Positions 34,934-42,814 of a stretch of DNA of 52,847 bases are shown here, piece by piece. The notes under the pieces were generated by a model that was not told where the DNA came from, did no database searches, and saw only the letters and a list, made by a program, of their open reading frames with translations. Position 1 is the stretch's first letter; each line of letters opens with the position of its first letter. Made by a program: the position numbers and the translations under genes. The stretch is taken from positions 1 to 52,847 of the forward strand of contig JAJFFU010000112.1 of assembly GCA_021776465.1 (NCBI GenBank), written 5' to 3'. Source of the DNA: Parvularculaceae bacterium (GTDB taxonomy: Bacteria; Pseudomonadota; Alphaproteobacteria; Caulobacterales; Parvularculaceae).

Positions 34934-37600
34934 TTATTCGCCGACCGCCGCCGCAATTTCCTGTTCTATGGCCAAAAGCGCGGCGTCAGCCTTCGATCCG
35001 TCCGGGCCGCCAGCTTGCGCCATATCGGGGCGGCCGCCCCCGCCCTTACCGCCGATCGCCGCTGCGCCTGCTTTGACGAGATCAACTGCCGACAGGCGTT
35101 CGACGAGATCTTCGGTGACACCGACGGCGAGCGCCGCCTTGCCATCATTGACGCCGACATAGGCGGCGACGCCGGCCCCGATTTTTTTCTTGGCCTCATC
35201 GACGAGCCCGCGCAAATCTTTCGGCGCAACGCCATCGACGACCTTGCCGGCAAATTTAATGCCCGCTATCTCACGCACCGGCTCGTCGGATAACCCGCCG
35301 CCGCCGCCCATCGCCAACGCCTTTTTTGCATCGGCGAGTTCGCGTTCCATCTTCTTGCGTTCAGCGACGAGCGCTTCAATGCGCCCGGGCAATTCATCCG
35401 GCGTAGTCTTGAGAACGTCTGCTGCCCGGCGGGCCGTCGCGGCCTGATTATCGAGAAAACGTCTGGCCGCTTCGCCAGTCATCACTTCAATACGGCGAAC
35501 GCCAGCCGAAACCGCGCCTTCGCTGACAATCTTGAAAAGAGCAATCTCGCCGAGACGTTTGACGTGCGTGCCGCCGCAAAGTTCAACCGAATATGGCGCG
35601 CCCGAGCCGTCAAGCGCCTCGCCCATTGTCAGCACACGAACGTCATCGTCGTATTTTTCGCCGAAAAGCGCGATGGCCCCCGCTTCGACCGCGTCGTCAT
35701 ATGGCATGATGCGCGTTTCAACGACGCCGTTCTGGCGAATGACGGCATTAACCCGTCGTTCAATTTCCGCCGCCTCGTCCACTGACAATGATTTCGGATT
35801 GGTGAAATCGAAGCGCATGCGTTCGCTTGCGACCAGCGATCCTTTCTGCTGAACATGATCGCCCAGCACCTCACGCAAGGCTGCATGGGCCAAATGCGTA
35901 ACAGAATGATTGGCGCGAATTTGATTGCGGCGCTCGACATCAATGTCGAGACGCACAGTATCGCCGACGGCAATTGCGCCTGCCTCAACGACGCCGATAT
36001 GGCCGTGTAGCGCACCAACGCGTTTTTTGGCGTCGCTGACGGTAATGCGAAGGCCGCCATCGGATGAGATTGTTCCGGCGTCGCCAACCTGGCCGCCACT
36101 CTCGGCGTAAAACGGTGTCTGATTGACGATGATTTCAACCGTGTCGCCGGCTTTCGCCGCGTCAACGGATTTGCCATCGCACACGATCGCCTGGACAACC
36201 GCCTCCGCTTCATCGTGGATATATCCCAGGAATTCCGTGGCGCCGTGTTCTTCGCGTATATCGAACCAGACAGAATCGTCTGCTGCGTCGCCCGAGCCTA
36301 CCCAGGCCGCGCGCGCAGCGGCTTTCTGCGCCGCCATCGCTTTATCAAAACCGTCCGTATCAACGCCGCGCCCGGCGCGCCGGAGCGCATCTTGCGTCAG
36401 GTCGAGGGGAAATCCGAAAGTATCGTAGAGTTTGAAAGCGGCTTGCCCGGGCAATTCGACGCCGTCGGCAAGCTCAGCAGTTTCTTCATCAAGCAGCTTC
36501 AGGCCGCGATCGAGCAGTGTTCTGAATTTTTCCTCTTCCGAACGAAGCGTTTCGATGATCAACGTCTCGGCGCGGGCGAGCTCTGGAAAGGCTGCGCCCA
36601 TTTCTGCGATCAATGTCGGAGCAAGACGCGCCAGTAGCGGCTCGCGGGCGCCAAGGCCGTGCGCGTAGCGCATGGCGCGGCGCATGATCCGACGCAGAAC
36701 ATATCCGCGCCCCTCATTCAACGGCGCGACCCCGTCGGCGATGAGAAAACTGGTTGCACGCAGATGGTCCGCAATAACGCGGTGGGCCGGCGCCTCCTTG
36801 CCCTCCGTCTTTCGGCCGGTCACCTCCTCTGACGCTGCAATCAGTGTACGGAATAAGTCGATGTCATAATTATCATGCACGCCCTGCAAAACGGCAGCGA
36901 TGCGTTCGAGCCCCATGCCTGTGTCGATCGACGGTTTCGGCAAATCGGCCTGGCGCCCGTCCCCATGCTTTTCAAACTGCATGAAGACGAGGTTCCAGAT
37001 CTCGACAAAGCGATCGCCATCCTCGTCCGGCGAACCCGGCGGTCCGCCGGGAATGTGGTCGCCGTGGTCGTAAAAAATTTCCGAGCACGGACCGCAAGGC
37101 CCCGTGTCGCCCATCGCCCAAAAATTATCATGGGTTGCAATGCGGATAATGCGGCTCTCAGGCAGGCCTGAAATTTTCCGCCAGAGATCGAAGGCCTGAT
37201 CATCTGTGTGATAGACGGTGACTGTAAGCCGATCCGCATCGAGGCCGAATTCCTTATGAACCAGCGTCCAGGCCGCCTCGATTGCCTCTTCCTTGAAATA
37301 GTCGCCAAAGGAGAAATTGCCGAGCATCTCAAAAAACGTGTGATGGCGCGCAGTGTAGCCCACATTATCCAGATCATTATGCTTACCGCCGGCGCGCACA
37401 CATTTCTGCGAAGAGGTCGCGCGGGAATAATCGCGCCGTTCCGCGCCCGTGAAGAGGTTTTTGAACGGCACCATGCCAGCGTTGACGAACAACAATGTCG
37501 GATCGTTTTGCGGTACGAGCGGCGCAGACGGGACGACCTCATGGCCGCGGGCCGCAAAGTAATCGAGAAATGCGCTGCGAATGTCTTTGAGCGACGTCAT
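34934..37600 (-). CDS. alaS: AlaS, alanyl-tRNA synthetase
   Basis: Class II synthetase of 888 aa. Start [48 protein letters not shown] is diagnostic. The editing domain zinc motifs [16 protein letters not shown] and [15 protein letters not shown] are present, as is the glycine-rich C-Ala domain with GGGGGLSD and [15 protein letters not shown]. No unusual feature apart from normal length. It is downstream of nothing obvious on the minus strand; the potassium channel follows after 62 bases. Confidence 0.98.
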   Translation of the reverse strand: MTSLKDIRSAFLDYFAARGHEVVPSAPLVPQNDPTLLFVNAGMVPFKNLFTGAERRDYSRATSSQKCVRAGGKHNDLDNVGYTARHHTFFEMLGNFSFGDYFKEEAIEAAWTLVHKEFGLDADRLTVTVYHTDDQAFDLWRKISGLPESRIIRIATHDNFWAMGDTGPCGPCSEIFYDHGDHIPGGPPGSPDEDGDRFVEIWNLVFMQFEKHGDGRQADLPKPSIDTGMGLERIAAVLQGVHDNYDIDLFRTLIAASEEVTGRKTEGKEAPAHRVIADHLRATSFLIADGVAPLNEGRGYVLRRIMRRAMRYAHGLGAREPLLARLAPTLIAEMGAAFPELARAETLIIETLRSEEEKFRTLLDRGLKLLDEETAELADGVELPGQAAFKLYDTFGFPLDLTQDALRRAGRGVDTDGFDKAMAAQKAAARAAWVGSGDAADDSVWFDIREEHGATEFLGYIHDEAEAVVQAIVCDGKSVDAAKAGDTVEIIVNQTPFYAESGGQVGDAGTISSDGGLRITVSDAKKRVGALHGHIGVVEAGAIAVGDTVRLDIDVERRNQIRANHSVTHLAHAALREVLGDHVQQKGSLVASERMRFDFTNPKSLSVDEAAEIERRVNAVIRQNGVVETRIMPYDDAVEAGAIALFGEKYDDDVRVLTMGEALDGSGAPYSVELCGGTHVKRLGEIALFKIVSEGAVSAGVRRIEVMTGEAARRFLDNQAATARRAADVLKTTPDELPGRIEALVAERKKMERELADAKKALAMGGGGGLSDEPVREIAGIKFAGKVVDGVAPKDLRGLVDEAKKKIGAGVAAYVGVNDGKAALAVGVTEDLVERLSAVDLVKAGAAAIGGKGGGGRPDMAQAGGPDGSKADAALLAIEQEIAAAVGE

Positions 37601-37730
37601 GGTGGGTTGGGCTCTTGTATTATACTGACGGAAAACTGGAAACGCCGAAGCGGAACCCCGCCCCGGCGCAAAACTGCCAGTTCAACGTCATAGCGGCTCA
37701 GCGCCCCGTCCGTCCAGCGCGGCACGCGAC

Positions 37731-38099
37731 TTACGTCATACAAAAGAAATTGAGTTTATTGCCATCGGGATCGCGAAAATAACCGGCATAAAACTTGTCG
37801 CCGCGAGGGCCAGCCGGGCCCTCATCTTTCGCGCCCAGATCCATAGCCTTTTTATACAATTTATCGACTGTTTCAGGCTTGTCGCAGGCAATGGCGATCA
37901 TCGTTCCATTACCGGCGGAGGCGGCCTTGCCATCATTCGGCTTAATAATTGAAATACCGGGGCTCGACGGACCCGTCGACCAGGCAACGAAACTGTCTGT
38001 TTCCATGAAGCGTTTGGCGCCCAATTCGCCCAAAAGCTCATCATAAAATTTTGCCGCTTTTTCAATATTATTGGCGCCGAGCGTCACATATCCGATCAT
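37731..38099 (-). CDS. VOC (glyoxalase/bleomycin-resistance fold) protein
   Basis: A 122-aa single-domain vicinal-oxygen-chelate protein. I choose the ATG at 38099 (product MIGYVTLGANNIEKAAKFYDELLGELG) because AGGAG lies nine bases before it; the frame upstream to 38186 has no similarity. KFYAGYFRDPDGNKLNFF is the typical C-terminal metal-site block. Enzymatic activity and substrate unknown. Single gene between alaS and recA. Confidence 0.92.
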   Translation of the reverse strand: MIGYVTLGANNIEKAAKFYDELLGELGAKRFMETDSFVAWSTGPSSPGISIIKPNDGKAASAGNGTMIAIACDKPETVDKLYKKAMDLGAKDEGPAGPRGDKFYAGYFRDPDGNKLNFFCMT

Positions 38100-38262
38100 T
38101 GTGGCATCTCCTTTGAAGATTGGACATCGTAATCTACTGTATCGAACCACACACTGCCGGCGACGCGGATAGCAGTTTTGCGCCACTCAACCGCGCGCGA
38201 TTAAGGCTGACGCGCTGTTTATGCGCGCTAGCCCCTCTCAATGAGTAATCCGAAGGCGCCGT

Positions 38263-39351
38263 TTATGACGCCTCAGCCGCCGGAGCGTCATCGCCGTCTT
38301 CGGCCTGCTCACCAACAAGCATCTCCTCGGCCACCAGCCCGGCGTTCTCCCGGATCTTGCGTTCAATTTCCGCGGTCATATCGGGATTGTCTTTAAGGAA
38401 TTTCTTTGCGTTTTCCCGGCCCTGGCCGATGCGTTCTGAATTATATGAAAACCACGAACCCGCTTTTTCGACCACCTCGGCGCGCACGCCGAGGTCGAGA
38501 ATCTCACCGGTTTTGGACACCCCTTCCCCATACATGATGTCAAATTCAACTTGCTTGAACGGCGGCGCCACTTTGTTTTTGACGACCTTCACCCGTGTCT
38601 GGTTACCGACCACTTCGTCGCCATGTTTGATGGCGCCGATGCGGCGAATATCGAGACGCACAGAGGAATAGAACTTCAGCGCATTACCGCCGGTCGTCGT
38701 TTCCGGCGAACCGAACATCACCCCAATCTTCATACGGATCTGATTAATGAAAATCACCAGCGCATTCGATTTCGAAATCGAGCCGGTCAGTTTGCGTAAC
38801 GCCTGGCTCATCAGCCGCGCCTGCAGACCAGGCAACGAGTCGCCCATCTCCCCCTCAAGCTCAGCGCGCGGCGTCAGCGCCGCGACGGAATCGATAATCA
38901 GCACATCAACCGCACCGGAGCGCACCAGCGTGTCAGCGATTTCGAGCGCCTGCTCGCCCGTATCGGGCTGCGAAATCAGGAGGTCGTCGAGATTGACCCC
39001 GAGTTTTTGCGCATAAATCGGATCAAGCGCATGCTCGGCATCAATAAATGCGGCCGTTCCGCCGATTTTCTGCGTTTCCGCCGCAACATGCAGCGCCAAT
39101 GTCGTCTTGCCGGAACTTTCCGGTCCGTAAATTTCTGCAACCCTGCCCTTGGGCAACCCACCAATGCCAAGCGCGATATCAAGACCAAGAGAGCCGGTCG
39201 AAATCGCTTCGATATCAACAACATCCCGGTCGCCGAGGCGCATCAGCGAGCCCTTGCCGAACGCCTTGTCGATTTGACTGATCGCCGCTTCCAGCGCCTT
39301 TGACTTGTCCACGCCCGCTATCTCCACCAGTTTTAGATTGCCTTTAGCCAT
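38263..39351 (-). CDS. recA: RecA recombinase
   Basis: DNA-strand-exchange ATPase and LexA co-protease; 362 aa from the ATG at 39351. That start has GGAGG five bases before it. The longer frame to 39399 would begin inside the promoter -10 and is rejected. Walker A is [50 protein letters not shown] covers loop 2 and the core. The C-terminus is acidic as usual. An SOS box lies in the promoter, so induction by DNA damage is expected. Confidence 0.98.
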   Translation of the reverse strand: MAKGNLKLVEIAGVDKSKALEAAISQIDKAFGKGSLMRLGDRDVVDIEAISTGSLGLDIALGIGGLPKGRVAEIYGPESSGKTTLALHVAAETQKIGGTAAFIDAEHALDPIYAQKLGVNLDDLLISQPDTGEQALEIADTLVRSGAVDVLIIDSVAALTPRAELEGEMGDSLPGLQARLMSQALRKLTGSISKSNALVIFINQIRMKIGVMFGSPETTTGGNALKFYSSVRLDIRRIGAIKHGDEVVGNQTRVKVVKNKVAPPFKQVEFDIMYGEGVSKTGEILDLGVRAEVVEKAGSWFSYNSERIGQGRENAKKFLKDNPDMTAEIERKIRENAGLVAEEMLVGEQAEDGDDAPAAEAS

Positions 39352-39398
39352 TACCGCCTCCGTTGCCTGACCAGGGACCGCCCTGTCAACGAACGACA

Positions 39399-39427
39399 TA
39401 TGTACACGTTTTGTTCCAGTTTTGCAA
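39399..39427 (-). promoter_or_regulatory. recA promoter with LexA (SOS) box
   Basis: On the minus strand TTGCAA (39427-39422), 17 bases, TACATA (39404-39399). The alphaproteobacterial LexA motif is read on the plus strand as GTAC-N7-GTTC (39402-39416), one mismatch from GTTC-N7-GTTC, and lies across the spacer and -10. A transcript would start near 39392, giving a leader of about 40 bases before the ATG at 39351. Confidence 0.8.
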
Positions 39428-39486
39428 TGCGCATTATCTATCTGTTTTTAATACGTTTAATATATGATGTTCGATTTTTGTTCATG

Positions 39487-39499
39487 CCGCTGAGTACCG
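39487..39499. repeat. Left 13-bp direct repeat flanking the mobile element
   Basis: CCGCTGAGTACCG, identical to 42545-42557. IS1595-family elements usually duplicate 8 bp; an 8-bp CTGAGTAC inside it (39490-39497) would fit, the other matches being shared by the element ends. Confidence 0.85.
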
Positions 39500-39520
39500 C
39501 ATATATCCCCTTGACGTATG
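39498..39520. repeat. Left terminal inverted repeat
   Basis: Mirror of 42525-42547; 20 inner bases are identical, and the outer three match at two positions. The transposase ATG follows 26 bases later, so the promoter must overlap or lie beside this repeat. Confidence 0.9.
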
Positions 39521-39545
39521 TTCATGGGAATCCTATATTCAGTTC

Positions 39546-40409
39546 ATGGCTAAAGCGATGAACATTCAAGACTTTTTCAAGCAGTTCCCTGACGACGATG
39601 CGTGTCTGGAGCATTTGTTTCATACCCGATATGGCGAATCACCCGCTTGCGAGCGCTGCGGCGTGATCGGCGAGTTCAAGCGGCTTTCGAACATGCCCGC
39701 CTACACCTGCAATTGCGGCCATCACATTCACCCCATGGTGGGAACGCCTTTCGAGCGCTCCAGAACGCCGCTCCAGAAGTGGTATTACGCCATGTTCTTG
39801 TTCACGACGACGCGGAACGGCGTGAGCGCAAAGGAAATCCAGCGCCAATTGGGCGTGACCTATAAATGCGCTTGGCGCATCGCCCACAAAATCCGCGAAT
39901 ATATGGGCTGGGTGGACGGCGACGGACCCCTTGGCGGGCCGGGTCGCAAACCCGTTGAAGCCGACAAGGCGTTTATCGGCGGTAAAGATAAGCGCGGCGA
40001 AGACGATAAGGCAGTTGTTCTCGGCGTTGTTGAGCGCGGCGGCGAAGCCGTTACCCGCGTTATTCCCAATCGGCGTCAGATCACCGTCGAAAACGCTCTT
40101 TTCGAAATCGTGAACCCCGGCGCCATGGTTGCCACCGATGAAGCCCGTGCGTTTTCGAACCTGACTGAAATTGGCTTTCACCATGGTGTCGTTAATCACA
40201 GCCGAAAGGAATACGTGCGCGGTAACATTCACACGAACAACATCGAAGCGTTCTGGCTATGGTTTAAAAAGACCGTCGAAGGAACGCATGTTTGGGTCTC
40301 GAAGAAACACCTTCAAAACTACCTTGGGGAATACGAGTTCCGGTTTAACCTGCGCAAGCAAGGTCACCTGATGTTCCCGATCCTGCTGCAATCGTTCCCG
40401 CGCAGATAA
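39546..40409 (+). CDS. IS1595-family transposase
   Basis: An intact 287-aa DDE-type transposase. A short N-terminal zinc ribbon (CERCGVIGEFKRLSNMPAYTCNCG) and a helix-turn-helix-like block (GVSAKEIQRQLGVTYKCAWRIAHKIR) precede the ISXO2-like catalytic domain. The first catalytic Asp is in VEADKAFIGGK, the second in VATDEARAF, and HTNNIEAFWLWFKKTVEGTHVWVSKKHLQNYLGEYEFRFN is the conserved end with the final acidic residue. The first motif has Lys where relatives often have Glu (ADExxIGG), but that is not a catalytic position. No frameshift or stop, so it may be active. Confidence 0.95.
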   Translation: MAKAMNIQDFFKQFPDDDACLEHLFHTRYGESPACERCGVIGEFKRLSNMPAYTCNCGHHIHPMVGTPFERSRTPLQKWYYAMFLFTTTRNGVSAKEIQRQLGVTYKCAWRIAHKIREYMGWVDGDGPLGGPGRKPVEADKAFIGGKDKRGEDDKAVVLGVVERGGEAVTRVIPNRRQITVENALFEIVNPGAMVATDEARAFSNLTEIGFHHGVVNHSRKEYVRGNIHTNNIEAFWLWFKKTVEGTHVWVSKKHLQNYLGEYEFRFNLRKQGHLMFPILLQSFPRR

Positions 40410-40411
40410 CG

Positions 40412-40777
40412 TCAGCCAGTAATTGCAACAATCTCATCTGGCGTTAGAACGCCATGACCATTTACGGCATCAACTATTCTCTGGCGAAGAAAGGGCGCCA
40501 TTTGCCCATAGTGACGATCCGGCTCCGCCAGCGCGGTAGTGACCTCTTCCAGCAAAAGATACTCCACGGTGGTCGTGTCCACGAAAGAATTGTGCTGGAT
40601 GCAGTGCAATTCATGGTTAGCAATTTCTACCGCAACCTCCCTAGCTTTACGAAAGCGAGGCGGCTCACTATTGATAAAAAAGAAGCCGTTTTCTTTAGGA
40701 ATAACACTGATGCAATATTTGTCGTGAGGGCGTGGGATTTGCGTGCAATGCACCCGTATCACATCCCACTGTTCCAT
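40412..40777 (-). CDS. Probable toxin of a Panacea-type toxin-antitoxin pair
   Basis: A 121-aa protein whose ATG overlaps the stop of the antitoxin gene by one base (TAATG). Motifs IPRPHDKYCISVIP, GFFFINSEPPRF, then HNSFVDTTTVEYL resemble small beta-barrel proteins near the PemK/MazF (Kid) toxin fold, and a C-terminal helical part follows. The fold assignment is my impression only; the toxin role is inferred from pairing with DUF4065. The transposase stop lies only 2 bases away on the other strand. Confidence 0.6.
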   Translation of the reverse strand: MEQWDVIRVHCTQIPRPHDKYCISVIPKENGFFFINSEPPRFRKAREVAVEIANHELHCIQHNSFVDTTTVEYLLLEEVTTALAEPDRHYGQMAPFLRQRIVDAVNGHGVLTPDEIVAITG

Positions 40778-41316
40778 TAAATATAAGCGTTCTTCTCAGA
40801 AATCTCTTCAAGGACCTCATCCCGAGGTCCTAAATCGTCACCAATCCACAAATCTAAATCCATCTCATTATTTAGGCCGGGATTTTTCCACGCTTCTTTC
40901 CAGCCTTCCTCTTTATGCGACAGCTCTTTTAACTGCCCAAAGGACATTCCAATATATTTTTTCAGACTCTTAATGAGATATTCTGTATCCGACTTAGAAA
41001 GCGCGCGGGCTACAAAAGGCTCTTTCGCCTTCATGTGCAGACCAGATTTCTCAATTCGCTTTTCGTAATCTTCTATAATCCAATCTTCTAAGAACTCGTT
41101 ACGCTTAATTATGTCATAGATCGACGATGGAACTGGGCCATTTTCCATTGCGATATATCTGTCGCCAGAAATCGGGCGGCCATAATCCAACAAGTGCTCT
41201 TTGTCAGCGAAATAAAATATTTTGGATAAATAATATGGCGTGATTCCTGCTTGCTCACTTGCAAGCAGGTGCATGCCCTCAAGGCACTTTTCCCAGCTCA
41301 TCTTAAAACGACGCAT
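40777..41316 (-). CDS. Panacea-domain (DUF4065, SocA-like) antitoxin
   Basis: A 179-aa protein with the DUF4065 signature: ITPYYLSKIFYFADKEHLLDYGRPISGDRYIAMENGPVPSSIYDIIKRN, then a helical region with LSKSDTEYLIKSLKKYIGMSFGQLKELSHKEEGWKEAW, the typical Panacea end. Panacea proteins act as antitoxins that pair with many unrelated toxins; SocA of Caulobacter is a relative. It precedes and overlaps the putative toxin gene. Base composition is visibly more AT-rich than the flanking chromosome and the transposase, a sign of separate origin. Confidence 0.85.
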   Translation of the reverse strand: MRRFKMSWEKCLEGMHLLASEQAGITPYYLSKIFYFADKEHLLDYGRPISGDRYIAMENGPVPSSIYDIIKRNEFLEDWIIEDYEKRIEKSGLHMKAKEPFVARALSKSDTEYLIKSLKKYIGMSFGQLKELSHKEEGWKEAWKNPGLNNEMDLDLWIGDDLGPRDEVLEEISEKNAYI

Positions 41317-41373
41317 GTCAGGAATCTAAGCATTTATCGTTTAAGAATCAATGACTTAATATGATCATTGTTT

Positions 41374-41547
41374 TCAATAGCTTGGCTTTGGCTTACCAGG
41401 CCTCTTCTCCTTTTCACCTTTTTCCATCGCCTCTAATAGCCGCTCAAAACGCTCCGCATCCGCCTCATTCGGGTGCTCGCGGGCGAATTGCTTTACAAGC
41501 CCCAGTTTTCGGGCTTCTTCAAGGCTCAGGTGTTTACCGCGGGACAT
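41374..41547 (-). CDS. 57-aa conserved-looking charged protein in the IS cargo
   Basis: A small frame missing from routine gene lists: ATG at 41547, TGA at 41374-41376. It starts MSRGKHLSLEEARKLGLVKQ, and continues with a helical, highly charged region ending KRPGKPKPSY. I recall similar short proteins (MSxGKHLSLEEARK...) next to mobile genes in alphaproteobacteria; function unknown. Its ATG directly follows the TAG of the 302-aa gene with no gap, so translation is coupled to it. Confidence 0.7.
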   Translation of the reverse strand: MSRGKHLSLEEARKLGLVKQFAREHPNEADAERFERLLEAMEKGEKEKRPGKPKPSY

Positions 41548-42456
41548 CTATTTTTTGCGTGGCTTCTTGCCGTACTTAGGCTTAACATTAATACGCTCAA
41601 ACGTACTGTTGGATTCGTTTTGGAGATCCACCGCCGTTTCCAACCCCTCAAAAGTGCAATCCCTGTACAAATTATCGCTTCCGTTGCGCGACCTAATACC
41701 AATTGGTCCGGGCGGTTGTTTCCGCGCCGCTTTTAGCGTCTCGGCATACTCAAGAAAACGATCCCGCTCGACGCGCACAAAACAATAGCGCGGAAAATCT
41801 TCATTCGGCTCGTCTGGCTCGGTATCCCAGCGACCTTGCGCAACATCATTTAGCTTAGATGTGGCCCAATGTTTTGAGTGAATTTCTGTTTCCGGGCGCG
41901 ACCCCGCATCGCCTTCGGTTAATTTGGTCAAATGGTCATTTACCATTTTCCGCCCAAAAGTTCGAAATCGGATATTATGAGCGCCGTCCCGAAATAGATG
42001 GTCCCAATCGGTTCCCGGAAGACTTATCAACAATGCCATTGCCTCGTCGGCACTCATCAGCTCTGGTTTTGGATTTGAAAATGGTTTTGATTGCTGAGGC
42101 TGTTTTTTGGCCTGCGTCGCGTCTGGTTCGCCGTATGCGCCTTCAACAACGTCGGCGTTTGTTTGGGATAGCACCGCATCTGTGACTTCTGTCAAAACTG
42201 GCTTTGTCGGCCTTAACCTTTCAACAATTCTCTCTGCTGGGCGCCAACGCGCTTCAATCAATGCGAGTATCGCCAGAATAAGGAAAAAGGCGATCCACAA
42301 CGCCTCGTCCGGTGAGAGTGTTAACCCCGGAATTTTGCCGCCAACAGCAGTGATCCAATCGTCAAGCGGCATGCCAGCCGCCACAAGCAATCGCGGGGTC
42401 GCAAAGCTTATCAGCCCACCCACGCCAAATCGTAATACCCAGATAATTGCTTTCAT
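41548..42456 (-). CDS. Two-TM membrane protein with soluble C-terminal domain, unknown (IS cargo)
   Basis: A 302-aa protein. Two hydrophobic segments (about residues 4-25 and 52-68) lie at the N-terminus, followed by a Gln/Lys/Pro-rich linker (about 110-135) and a cytoplasmic domain with MSADEAMALLISLPGTDWDHLFRDG, the block RPETEIHSKHWATSKLNDVAQGRWDTEPDEPNEDFPRYCFVRVERDRFLEYAE, and a basic tail KYGKKPRKK. I recognise no domain. It is the first passenger gene, starting 69 bases from the right inverted repeat, and is coupled to the 57-aa gene. Confidence 0.8.
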   Translation of the reverse strand: MKAIIWVLRFGVGGLISFATPRLLVAAGMPLDDWITAVGGKIPGLTLSPDEALWIAFFLILAILALIEARWRPAERIVERLRPTKPVLTEVTDAVLSQTNADVVEGAYGEPDATQAKKQPQQSKPFSNPKPELMSADEAMALLISLPGTDWDHLFRDGAHNIRFRTFGRKMVNDHLTKLTEGDAGSRPETEIHSKHWATSKLNDVAQGRWDTEPDEPNEDFPRYCFVRVERDRFLEYAETLKAARKQPPGPIGIRSRNGSDNLYRDCTFEGLETAVDLQNESNSTFERINVKPKYGKKPRKK

Positions 42457-42473
42457 GGCTTATATTCATGGCC

Positions 42474-42493
42474 CGACTCCCGGATTGGAGTCG
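42474..42493. promoter_or_regulatory. Inverted repeat upstream of the passenger genes
   Basis: CGACTCC (42474-42480) and GGAGTCG (42487-42493) around six bases, just upstream of the 302-aa gene start. It contains two GANTC (CcrM) sites. Could be an operator for the passenger operon. Confidence 0.4.
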
Positions 42494-42524
42494 ATTCGGC
42501 CATGGGGATAGCCAATTTGGCGAG

Positions 42525-42547
42525 CATACGTCAAGGGGATATATCCG
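42525..42547. repeat. Right terminal inverted repeat
   Basis: Inverse copy of 39498-39520; 20 contiguous bases identical (42525-42544). Confidence 0.9.
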
Positions 42548-42557
42548 CTGAGTACCG
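42545..42557. repeat. Right 13-bp direct repeat flanking the mobile element
   Basis: CCGCTGAGTACCG, identical to 39487-39499. Confidence 0.85.
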
Positions 42558-42687
42558 ACATTCATATTCTAGCCCCATGATATAAAACCGGCGATTCGGC
42601 CCTTGTGGCGGATCGCCCAGAGCGCCTTTCACGCGCGTTTTCGCCGTTGTCGGGAATGTGTCGTAGAATCAGGGACTGTTGCCAACT

Positions 42688-42711
42688 TAAAAGGGCCGCC
42701 GGCGCCGGCCC
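42688..42711 (-). terminator. Weak minus-strand terminator-like hairpin
   Basis: Read on the minus strand, GGGCCG pairs with CGGCCC (seven-base loop) and is followed by TTTT. No minus-strand gene ends here, so this may be a remnant or chance. The rest of the gap 42558-42814 shows nothing I can name. Confidence 0.25.
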
Positions 42712-42814
42712 TGCGACATTCACGGTCGAATTCCGCTGCGCGACGGACTATCATTAAGTAGCGCGGCGTGTTGCCGTTTTTGAATTCAATCCAGTTACGG
42801 GACCTCACCTCCTT

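Larger units (their letters stand above)
39498..42547. mobile_element. IS1595-family element with passenger toxin-antitoxin genes
   Basis: An element of about 3.05 kb bounded by terminal inverted repeats: ATATATCCCCTTGACGTATG at 39501-39520 is repeated exactly in inverse at 42525-42544, and the 23-bp ends match with one mismatch if an 8-bp target duplication is assumed. It carries an intact transposase at its left end and four passenger genes on the opposite strand. A simple IS of this family is about 0.7-1.1 kb, so two thirds is cargo. Intact ends, intact transposase and a perfect flanking repeat suggest recent insertion. It sits in the gap between recA and an asmA-like gene, about 60 bp upstream of the recA -35. 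Exact outer boundaries are uncertain by a few bases. Confidence 0.9.

Noticed and set aside
39399-39401. ATG at 39399 as the recA start
   Set aside because: It is inside the -10 element and LexA-controlled promoter; the ATG at 39351 has a strong GGAGG.
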